From NCBI GenBank assembly GCA_009706135.1, contig WLRX01000072.1:1-5113 (forward strand): a stretch of 5,113 bases of DNA, given 5' to 3'. The notes beneath the pieces are model-generated. The model had not been told where the DNA came from, ran no database searches, and saw only the letters and a list, made by a program, of their open reading frames with translations. Numbering within the stretch: position 1 is the first letter of the stretch; each line of letters opens with the position of its first letter. Below are positions 1-5,020 of this stretch, piece after piece. The position numbers and the translations under genes were made by a program. The stretch is from Actinomycetota bacterium (GTDB taxonomy: Bacteria; Actinomycetota; Actinomycetes; Nanopelagicales; Nanopelagicaceae).

Positions 1-1
1 C

Positions 2-115
2 ACACTTCCACGCGAACCAGTTGGAGCCGCATGGAGAATTCTTGGAACGGGTCGCACCGATAAGACGTGGCTGCCATATCTAGAACCATTTGGCGTGGCA
101 GCAGCAACTGCCTAA
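2..115 (+). CDS. C-terminal end of an unidentified protein (partial, cut by window start)
   Basis: An open frame enters from the left edge and ends at TAA 113-115, giving 37 visible residues that end in GVAAATA. I do not recognise the family. The piece contains PREPVGAAW and then GRTDKTWLPYLEPFG, which looks like folded soluble protein, with no membrane segment or low-complexity tail. I chose this frame because it is the longest on the plus strand and its last codons (gtg gca gca gca act gcc) resemble codon use in the genes nearby. Another plus frame stays open to a TAG at 81-83 and would give a 26-residue tail, so the frame is not certain. The next gene starts 19 bases after this stop. That is close enough for one transcript, although a promoter-like hexamer lies in the gap. 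Confidence 0.45.
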   Translation, partial: TLPREPVGAAWRILGTGRTDKTWLPYLEPFGVAAATA

Positions 116-121
116 ATAACT

Positions 122-127
122 TAGACT
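122..127 (+). promoter_or_regulatory. Candidate -10 element for a leaderless transcript
   Basis: The hexamer TAGACT fits the actinobacterial -10 pattern TAnnnT. It ends 7 bases before the ATG at 135, the spacing expected when transcription starts on the start codon itself. No convincing -35 hexamer lies 16-19 bases upstream, which is common in actinobacterial promoters. The match is short, so this is suggestive only. It agrees with the lack of any Shine-Dalgarno sequence before the ATG. Confidence 0.35.
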
Positions 128-134
128 TATCTAT

Positions 135-338
135 ATGTTAATCAACTTCGTTTCGGGCTTGCGCATGATCAATCAAGAAGATGGAACGATTCCAGGTCCC
201 GCATTAAGCGCCCTAGATACGATCATTACTTTCGTAATTGTTCCGATCGGACTCTTTCTGGTGATTTCACTTATTGCCTATGCGGGTACAGCGCAGCGCA
301 AGAAGAGTGCAAAATCAGTAATCACTCACATCGAGTAA
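135..338 (+). CDS. Small single-pass membrane protein of unknown function (67 aa)
   Basis: The product has a short N-terminal part with the segment EDGTIPGPALSALDT. One strongly hydrophobic stretch follows at about residues 29-50 (ITFVIVPIGLFLVISLIAYA), and then a basic tail (QRKKSAK). The positive charges after the helix suggest a cytoplasmic C-terminus. I cannot give it a family name, but small actinobacterial membrane proteins with a GPxLTxxxT-like lead-in to one helix are familiar. The ATG at 135 has no Shine-Dalgarno sequence, and a TAnnnT hexamer sits at the right distance for leaderless initiation. A second ATG at 165 (MINQEDGT) would remove ten residues and also lacks a ribosome binding site. 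The stop codon TAA (336-338) touches the stop of the convergent pepN gene with no base between. Confidence 0.7.
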   Translation: MLINFVSGLRMINQEDGTIPGPALSALDTIITFVIVPIGLFLVISLIAYAGTAQRKKSAKSVITHIE

Positions 339-2879
339 TTAGGCGTCCTTCTTTTGTGCTCGCAATGAACGTGCGAGTGCATCTCGACCTTCAATAATCA
401 CACGACGAAGCGCATTTGCTGCATCCTTACCAGTTACATCTAGCCACTTCTGAGCTTTGGCCAAAGTTTCTTCGGTAACAATGAAACTCGGAAATAGCAT
501 CGTCGCTGTTGTTTCTGCGATTTCATAGCCCGCAGTTGTCCAGAGATCGATCAATATTGCAAAGTATTGATCTGTATATGGTGCGAGTAACTCCGAATGC
601 ATCGCAACGTTAAATCCACGGCAAGTGTATGAGTGAATTGTGTTGCTTAATTTTGCCGATGTAACTGCTTTGAATGCCGATTCTTTTGCAGCAGTAGTTG
701 GGATTGCAGCATGAGCAAGTGCTCCGTATTGCTTTCCATGAGCAGTGTTGTCTTTCGCAACTTCTGCATCAATATCTGATGAACCAAGTAGTCCACGTTT
801 CACAGCGCAGATAAGAAGGTGCCAACGGATCTCGGCATCAACTGTTAGACCCTTGATGGAGCCATTTAGAATTTCTAGTATCTCTTTGCCTTGTGCATCA
901 GTTGCTGCGGATTCTGCAAATGCGCGTGCAAATGCGAGTTGATGATCACTTCCGGCGGGTGCGGCCTTAAGGAACTTATTGAGCGCATCAGAGACAGTTG
1001 CACGAAGTGCATTCCGATTAGCAGGAGATGCGTAAAACCAAATCGCTGTTTCAATATTGGCATTGGTAGCAGAAACGATAGAAATATCGCTCTCTGTTCC
1101 GAGTGCATTAAGTGCAATTGCGATGTAATCAGATGCGCTGAGTTCGCCATCTCTCACTGAATCCCACAGCGATGCCCAGATAAGTGCACGGGCAAGTGGT
1201 TCATTTAAGCCACCGAGATGTGATTTCAATGTTGCAATAGAGCGATCATCAAAGCGAAGTTTCGCATAGGACAAATCGCCGTCATTGATCAACACCAAAT
1301 CTGCTTCTTTTTCACCGTGTAACTCCGTGGCCTCCGTTGTGGCCCCTGCAACATCGAGAGCAACGCTTGTTCTCTTAACAAGTGCATCACCTGAAATATC
1401 AAATAAAGCTACTCTCAAACGATGTGGACGTAACTCTTTAGACCCAACTGGCATTGTTGGCGCTTCTTGTTTGATTGCTAATTTTTTATACTTTCCTGAT
1501 TCAATTTCGATTTCAGGACGCAAAGTATTTACACCGGCAGTCTTTAACCAAGTTGCTGCCCATGGCTTGAGATCGCGGCCACTAGTGGCTTCTAATTCGA
1601 CCATCAGGTCATTAAGAGTTGTGTTTTTAAAGGCGTGCTTTGTGAAATAAATACGCAGACCTTTTATGAAATTTTCACGCCCAACGTGCTCAACTAATTG
1701 TTGAAGAACTGATGCACCCTTGGCATAAGAAATCCCATCGAAGTTTGTTTTTACATCTTCTAGGTCTTTCATCTCTGTTGCAATTGGGTGTGTGGTTGAT
1801 TGTTGATCTTGGCGGTATGCCCAATTTTTACGTAGCGCGTTGAACTCGGTCCACGCAGTTGTGTATTGAGTTGCCTCACTCGTTGCCATGTATGAAGCCC
1901 ATTCAGCGAATGATTCGTTTAGCCACAAATCTTCCCACCATGCCATGGTGACAAGATCGCCAAACCACATGTGCGCCATTTCATGCAAAATTGTGCTGGC
2001 ACGACCAAGATGCTTGCTCTCGGTGACCTTACTTCTAAAAATCAAAACATCTTCATGGAAAGTTACGCACCCAACGTTTTCCATGGCGCCCCAGTTGTAT
2101 TCAGCCACGGCAAGTTGATCGTATTTACCAAATGGGTATGCCAGACCGAAAGTTTTTTCAAAGTATGCAAAACCTTGCTTAGTTACCTTAAAAATATTGT
2201 CTGCATCGACGTACTTGAAAAATGATTTACGAGCATAAATACCTAGTGGGATTGTTTTTTCTCCAACATATTCATCTTTAACGTACTGATATGCACCAGC
2301 GACAATCGCGGTCACATAAGTTGAAATTACTTGCGATTCTTTAAATTGAGTCAATTTCGAATCAGAGCCAACATCAGTTACAGAGTCGATGTCGTAATTT
2401 GAGATGACTTCCCAATGCTTTGGAGTAATCGCACTAATTGTGAAAGTTGCTTTTTGATCTGGTTGATCAAAACAGGCATACATCTGGCGAGCATCTCCCG
2501 TTTCAAACTGGGTGTACAGGTACACCTCGTTATCTGCTGGATCTACGAATCGGTGTAATCCTTCGCCCGTATTTGAATACTTAGCTTCGATTTCTAAGGA
2601 CAACTCATTTTCAGCAGCCAGCGCTGGAAGGTGAATCGTTTCTCCGTCGTAATCCTTAACTTCGAATGCAACTCCATTGAGAGTGGCAGAGAGTACGCGC
2701 TTTCCGACTGCATCAATGAAGGTGCTTTGACCAGGTTTTAGTCCGGAAAATTTCACCGTAGTTTTTGCAACAAAAGTTTCAGCACTTGTTGTCAGATCAA
2801 GATCAATTCGATAACTGTGGGTTTTAACCAGGGTAGAGCGTGTAGCTGCTTCGTCGCGGGTCAGATTTATGCCTGGCAC
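339..2879 (-). CDS. pepN: Aminopeptidase N, M1 family zinc metallopeptidase
   Basis: This cytoplasmic enzyme removes N-terminal amino acids from peptides in the last steps of protein turnover. At 846 residues it is full length for the actinobacterial (Streptomyces lividans type) PepN group. The N-terminal beta domain is followed by the exopeptidase motif GAMEN at residues 264-268. The zinc motif HEMAH at 299-303 comes next, with the third zinc ligand Glu322 in WLNESFAEW, an exact HExxH-x18-E spacing. Tyr385 in DGISYAKG fits the transition-state tyrosine. The rest matches the helical ERAP1-like C-terminal region. The start is GTG, chosen because GAGGAG lies five bases upstream and the N-terminus MPGINLTRDEA begins where the family does. 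There is no signal peptide. The gene stands alone on its strand, divergent from trmB and convergent with the small membrane gene. All catalytic residues are intact. Confidence 0.97.
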   Translation of the reverse strand: MPGINLTRDEAATRSTLVKTHSYRIDLDLTTSAETFVAKTTVKFSGLKPGQSTFIDAVGKRVLSATLNGVAFEVKDYDGETIHLPALAAENELSLEIEAKYSNTGEGLHRFVDPADNEVYLYTQFETGDARQMYACFDQPDQKATFTISAITPKHWEVISNYDIDSVTDVGSDSKLTQFKESQVISTYVTAIVAGAYQYVKDEYVGEKTIPLGIYARKSFFKYVDADNIFKVTKQGFAYFEKTFGLAYPFGKYDQLAVAEYNWGAMENVGCVTFHEDVLIFRSKVTESKHLGRASTILHEMAHMWFGDLVTMAWWEDLWLNESFAEWASYMATSEATQYTTAWTEFNALRKNWAYRQDQQSTTHPIATEMKDLEDVKTNFDGISYAKGASVLQQLVEHVGRENFIKGLRIYFTKHAFKNTTLNDLMVELEATSGRDLKPWAATWLKTAGVNTLRPEIEIESGKYKKLAIKQEAPTMPVGSKELRPHRLRVALFDISGDALVKRTSVALDVAGATTEATELHGEKEADLVLINDGDLSYAKLRFDDRSIATLKSHLGGLNEPLARALIWASLWDSVRDGELSASDYIAIALNALGTESDISIVSATNANIETAIWFYASPANRNALRATVSDALNKFLKAAPAGSDHQLAFARAFAESAATDAQGKEILEILNGSIKGLTVDAEIRWHLLICAVKRGLLGSSDIDAEVAKDNTAHGKQYGALAHAAIPTTAAKESAFKAVTSAKLSNTIHSYTCRGFNVAMHSELLAPYTDQYFAILIDLWTTAGYEIAETTATMLFPSFIVTEETLAKAQKWLDVTGKDAANALRRVIIEGRDALARSLRAQKKDA

Positions 2880-2946
2880 AAAAACTCCTCTTAATAATTA
2901 TCGTGTGTGATTTCAGGTTGATATCTAAGCATGTAAGAGTTACCTA
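2880..2946. promoter_or_regulatory. Divergent pepN / trmB promoter spacer (67 bp)
   Basis: This AT-rich spacer must hold promoters for both genes. On the minus strand the pepN ribosome binding site GAGGAG occupies 2885-2890, five bases from the GTG start. A possible -10 for pepN is GATAAT (complement of 2897-2902), but I see no good -35, and it would place the transcript start almost on the ribosome binding site. On the plus strand TTGATA at 2918-2923 could be a -35 for trmB. TAAGAGT at 2934-2940 is a weak -10-like string placed as if for a leaderless GTG at 2947. None of these hexamers is strong enough to assign with confidence. Confidence 0.4.
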
Positions 2947-3621
2947 GTGGAACGCCAAGGGATTCAGGATTCTGGGATCAAGAGCTTTCGCTTACGCGGA
3001 AAACGGATGACTCGGGCACAAAATGCTGCTCTTGAACGTTCGTGGGATGAATTTGGAATTATTGCCGGTATCTCAGTAGATATTGAAGAGTTATTTCCAA
3101 GGTCGAAAGAAATAATCGTAGAAATCGGTTTCGGCATGGGGGATGCAACGGCTGAAATAGCCAAAGCCCATCCTGATAATGGATACATCGCCATCGAAGT
3201 ACATCCACCTGGAATTGGAAAATTACTTTCTCTGATTGAAGAACATAGTTTAAGAAATGTTCGAATCATTGAAGGAGATGCAATTGAAATCCTTCAAACT
3301 ATGTTTACTGATCGCAGCATCAATGGATTACACCTATTTTTTCCAGATCCATGGCCAAAGATGAAACACAACAAGCGGCGCATCGTGAACGCAGAATTTC
3401 TCGCTTTAATCCATCGCAAACTTAAATCAGGTGGTTACATAAATATTGCAACAGACTGGGTTCCATACGCTGAGTCAATACAAGGAGTATTTGCACTCTC
3501 CACTCTATTTACTGGGGGAGAAGTCCCAAGACCGCAGTGGCGTCCATATACAAAGTTTGAAGGCAAAGGATTGGCTAAAGAACACCGCGTCAGCGATTTT
3601 CACTACATAGCGAAAAGTTAA
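2947..3621 (+). CDS. trmB: tRNA (guanine-N7-)-methyltransferase
   Basis: This enzyme transfers a methyl group from S-adenosylmethionine to N7 of guanine 46 in the variable loop of tRNA. The 224-residue product is normal for the family. The visible signatures are the N-terminal FRLRGKRMTRAQ (residues 14-25) and the SAM-binding loop EIGFGMG (59-65). The acidic pair in EGDA follows near residue 111, then the family hallmark FFPDPWPKMKHNKRR (131-145) and ATDWVPYAE (168-176). Near the C-terminus, TKFEGKGL and HRVSDFHY match the usual end. I kept the GTG start because the basic SFRLRGKRMT segment upstream of the next ATG (3007) belongs to the conserved family N-terminus. There is no clear Shine-Dalgarno sequence, only a weak GAG seven bases upstream, so initiation may be leaderless. 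Its stop overlaps the rpiB stop by four bases. Confidence 0.95.
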   Translation: MERQGIQDSGIKSFRLRGKRMTRAQNAALERSWDEFGIIAGISVDIEELFPRSKEIIVEIGFGMGDATAEIAKAHPDNGYIAIEVHPPGIGKLLSLIEEHSLRNVRIIEGDAIEILQTMFTDRSINGLHLFFPDPWPKMKHNKRRIVNAEFLALIHRKLKSGGYINIATDWVPYAESIQGVFALSTLFTGGEVPRPQWRPYTKFEGKGLAKEHRVSDFHYIAKS

Positions 3622-4073
3622 ATTGAACCCTTGGTTTCGAAATTCGAAACTTGTCCGATTCGTCGAATGTGGCGCTCATCATTACTAAAGGGCGTTGCTA
3701 AAAATACGTCAATAAGTTCTTTGCACACTTCTATCGGGTGCATCCGTCCGCCAATTGCTATGACATTTGCATCGTTGTGTTCGCGAGCTAACTTCGCCGT
3801 CTCAACACTCCAGACCAGTGCAGCACGGATTCCTTTAACTTTATTGGCAGCCATTTGTTCGCCATTTCCAGAACCACCTAAGACAATTCCGAATGAACCA
3901 GATTCATTGGCCACTGCTTGTGCTGCTGGAATACAAAAAACTGGGTAATCATCTAGTGCGTCATATACATGTGGTCCATGATCGATTACATCGTGCCCAG
4001 AACTTTTGAGATGTTCGACGAGTGAATTCTTTAATTCAAGGCCAGCATGATCGCTACCAATATGTACGCGCAT
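3618..4073 (-). CDS. rpiB: Ribose-5-phosphate isomerase B
   Basis: RpiB interconverts ribose 5-phosphate and ribulose 5-phosphate in the non-oxidative pentose phosphate pathway. The 151-residue product is full length for the RpiB/LacAB family. The N-terminus MRVHIGSDHAG carries the phosphate/substrate loop with Asp8 and His9. GGSGNGEQ at residues 66-73 places Glu72 as the catalytic base, as in M. tuberculosis RpiB, where the E. coli enzyme uses a cysteine. REHN (97-100) with His99, GGRMH (108-112) and RHIRR (134-138) supply the usual substrate-binding residues. The ATG is the natural start because MRV begins the first beta strand; the ribosome binding site is weak. The gene is transcribed alone: a terminator separates it from the gene upstream, and trmB converges on it. 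Its start codon lies in an inverted repeat and its last codons contain another. Confidence 0.95.
   Translation of the reverse strand: MRVHIGSDHAGLELKNSLVEHLKSSGHDVIDHGPHVYDALDDYPVFCIPAAQAVANESGSFGIVLGGSGNGEQMAANKVKGIRAALVWSVETAKLAREHNDANVIAIGGRMHPIEVCKELIDVFLATPFSNDERHIRRIGQVSNFETKGSI
3634..3650. repeat. 17-bp palindrome in the 3' end of rpiB, just past the trmB stop
   Basis: GTTTCGAA (3634-3641) and TTCGAAAC (3643-3650) form perfect 8-base arms around a single A. In RNA from either strand this gives a 7-bp stem with a 3-base loop. It lies 12 bases beyond the trmB stop and inside the last codons of rpiB (VSNFETKG). It could mark or protect the 3' end of the trmB message. It is not a normal intrinsic terminator, because the stem is AT-rich and neither strand has a run of T after it. 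Confidence 0.4.
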
Positions 4074-4093
4074 GGCGAAATACTCTCATGCGC
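4068..4093 (-). promoter_or_regulatory. Inverted repeat enclosing the rpiB start codon
   Basis: GCGCATG (4068-4074) and CATGCGC (4087-4093) are perfect 7-base arms separated by 12 bases. In the rpiB message this becomes a stem-loop whose 3' arm contains the AUG start codon, with the weak GAGAG ribosome-binding candidate in the loop. Such a hairpin could limit translation. The 5' arm also contains an out-of-frame ATG that opens an 11-codon frame running into rpiB. Function is inferred from the sequence alone. Confidence 0.35.
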
Positions 4094-4106
4094 AGAGGTA
4101 CAAAAT

Positions 4107-4144
4107 GAAAGACCCGCCACTAATTTCTTAGTAGCGGGCCTTTC
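4107..4144 (-). terminator. Intrinsic terminator of the 208-aa secreted protein gene
   Basis: Arms GACCCGCCACTAA (4111-4123) and TTAGTAGCGGGCC (4128-4140) pair around the tetraloop TTTC with two mismatches. The stem extends by GAAA/TTTC at its base to 17 positions. On the minus strand the stem is followed by TTTC and then ATTTTG, a T-rich tail. It sits 27 bases past the TAA of the gene at 4172-4798 and before rpiB, so it insulates rpiB from that gene. The near-symmetric A/T flanks could let it work on the other strand too, but no plus-strand gene ends here. Confidence 0.85.
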
Positions 4145-4171
4145 TTACCCGTAAGGAGGAGATACGAATAT

Positions 4172-4798
4172 TTAGTTTGTTGGAGCCCCAAGCGGAGCAG
4201 GCGCTCCCATTGGTCCACCAACTCCACGCTTGCCCTTGACTTCATTAATTTGTGCAGTCACGCGCGCAACAAGATCTGATTTCAAAAATACAGCTTGTTC
4301 AGCAGTAATTTTTCCTTCAGACACTTTTGCATCAATCTTTCTTGTGCGCTCGGTAACCATGGCTGCAATTAGCGCATCTTTATTTGCACCCGCGATTGCT
4401 GCAAGAGTTTCTCCAGCCATCAATCGCGACTTAATTGTCGCTGAATCTATTCCAAGAGTTGAAGAGATCAACGCGTCCATCGCGGCACGATTGGCCTCCT
4501 TTGATTCTCCAGGACGATTGGCTTTTGCTGTTTCTGCGGCAGCAACTACTGCCGCTTTAATTGCATCTGCCTGAATCTGAGTGATTGTTCCCTTGGTAAC
4601 TAAACCACCGAGAATTCCATCGAGTGCAGCTATTGGTCCACCTAATCCACGTGCCTTTGCACCTGAATGCGAAACTTTTGTCACAGATTTGGTAATGACA
4701 GTTCGAGTAGTTTTTGAAGCCGCATTTGCAACTCCAAGACTTCCGGCTGTCAGTGCAACAGTTGTTAATACAACAGTTGCCATTTTTCTCTTTGACAT
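4172..4798 (-). CDS. Secreted helical protein of unknown function with two short repeats
   Basis: The 208-residue product starts with a clear Sec signal peptide: basic MSKRK, a hydrophobic core to about residue 22, and probable cleavage after VANA (26). The mature part is alanine-rich, basic and largely helical. Two similar units are visible: LVTKGTITQIQADAIKAAV (66-84) and KVSEGKITAEQAVFLKSDLV (158-177). Each reads as a helix, a G-[TK]-I-T turn, and a helix starting with Q/EQA. Between them, LGIDSATIKSRLMAGETLA (115-133) recalls the LGI...L..GKSLAEIA segment often seen between such repeats in secreted proteins of Gram-positive bacteria. The tail (GVGGPMGAPAPLGAPTN) is Gly/Pro-rich and disordered. 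There is no LPXTG anchor, lipobox or catalytic motif, so a cell-wall or extracellular binding role is only a guess. The ATG has AAGGGG six bases upstream. An intrinsic terminator follows, and another exported-protein gene diverges from it. Confidence 0.85.
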   Translation of the reverse strand: MSKRKMATVVLTTVALTAGSLGVANAASKTTRTVITKSVTKVSHSGAKARGLGGPIAALDGILGGLVTKGTITQIQADAIKAAVVAAAETAKANRPGESKEANRAAMDALISSTLGIDSATIKSRLMAGETLAAIAGANKDALIAAMVTERTRKIDAKVSEGKITAEQAVFLKSDLVARVTAQINEVKGKRGVGGPMGAPAPLGAPTN

Positions 4799-4804
4799 TT
4801 ACTG

Positions 4805-4810
4805 CCCCTT
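4805..4810 (-). promoter_or_regulatory. Ribosome binding site of the 208-aa secreted protein gene
   Basis: AAGGGG (complement of 4805-4810) ends six bases before the ATG at 4798. This fixes the start and excludes the overlapping longer reading frame that begins further upstream in another phase. Confidence 0.75.
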
Positions 4811-4827
4811 CGTCCGGTAAGAACTTT

Positions 4828-4850
4828 GTTAACGACCCCACGTCATTAAC
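4828..4850. repeat. 23-bp imperfect dyad, candidate operator or leader hairpin
   Basis: GTTAACGAC (4828-4836) and GTCATTAAC (4842-4850) form 9-base arms with one mismatch around CCCAC. The dyad lies 30-52 bases upstream of the ATG of the secreted protein gene. As DNA it is the size of a dimeric regulator site. In minus-strand RNA the mismatch becomes a G-U pair, so a 5' leader hairpin is also possible. No T-run follows, so it is not a terminator. Confidence 0.45.
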
Positions 4851-4897
4851 TAGTCGTAATAAACCCTGCTAAGTAAATAAACAATGGCGAGAATCCT

Positions 4898-4992
4898 GTG
4901 GGGTCTATGTGAGTTTTTCAGGCTGAAAGCGACCTCGGTCACATGCCCGTGCGGTGGTAGTCCTATTCCTGAGTATGGGCTTGCACGCGAGG
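4898..4992 (+). ncRNA. Possible structured 5' leader of the right-hand exported-protein gene
   Basis: Several complementary segments lie close together upstream of the start at 5021. ATGTGA (4907-4912) pairs with TCACAT (4939-4944), enclosing the 13-base palindrome TTTCAG-G-CTGAAA (4916-4928). CCTCG (4933-4937) pairs with CGAGG (4988-4992), stacked on CGTGC (4948-4952) with GCACG (4983-4987). The two sets cross, so they would be either exclusive alternatives or a pseudoknot. I compared it from memory with c-di-AMP, cobalamin, TPP, FMN, glycine, fluoride and c-di-GMP riboswitch cores and saw no match. Stems of this length can arise by chance. Confidence 0.3.
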
Positions 4993-5020
4993 ATTAATAC
5001 AAAGAAATGAGGCCATTCCA

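Larger units (their letters stand above)
4799..5020. promoter_or_regulatory. Divergent regulatory spacer between two exported-protein genes (222 bp)
   Basis: This spacer has no credible coding frame or tRNA-like fold. From left to right it holds the ribosome binding site of the left gene, the 23-bp dyad at 4828-4850, an AT-rich stretch (4851-4884) suited to promoter elements, and a GC-richer stretch rich in inverted repeats (4898-4992). It ends with the ribosome binding site of the right gene (GAGG, 5009-5012). The 8-mer GACCCCAC (4834-4841) returns as its exact reverse complement GTGGGGTC at 4898-4905. I could not fix -10/-35 pairs for either direction. Roughly 100 bases of possible 5' leader precede the right gene. 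Confidence 0.5.

Noticed and set aside
242..251. TCCGATCGGA palindrome downstream of pepN as its terminator
   Set aside because: It cannot form a stem with a proper loop, lacks a T-run on the minus strand, and lies inside the membrane segment codons of the small gene.
745..2225. Several open frames antisense to pepN, the longest at 1285-1650 (+)
   Set aside because: They lie wholly inside an intact, conserved enzyme gene, have no ribosome binding sites or family features, and have compositions expected from reverse reading of its codons.
2511..2526. Perfect 7-base-arm palindrome GGTGTAC-AG-GTACACC inside pepN
   Set aside because: It arises from the coding of VYLYT with two TAC codons, lies deep in a conserved gene, and has no regulatory context.
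3631..3948. 105-codon open frame antisense to rpiB
   Set aside because: It is a shadow of the conserved rpiB gene. It is cysteine- and serine-rich with no recognisable motif.
4151..4163. GTAAGGAGGAGAT on the plus strand as a ribosome binding site of a plus-strand gene
   Set aside because: No ATG, GTG or TTG lies 4-12 bases downstream, and the frames there close quickly. It is more meaningful as its complement in the minus-strand 3' untranslated region.
4230..4841. Open frames overlapping the 208-aa secreted protein gene in other phases (4230-4574 and 4581-4820 on +, 4557-4841 on -)
   Set aside because: The gene at 4172-4798 has a signal peptide, a good ribosome binding site and a terminator. 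The overlapping frames have none of these.
4907..4944. CRP/FNR-type binding site (ATGTGA and TCACAT)
   Set aside because: The half-sites are 26 bases apart, not the 6-10 a Crp-family dimer needs. The pairing fits RNA better.
4851..5020. c-di-AMP (ydaO type) riboswitch before an exported-protein gene
   Set aside because: The conserved core strings of that class, including the CGTCAGCTAACCTCG-like 3' segment, are absent.
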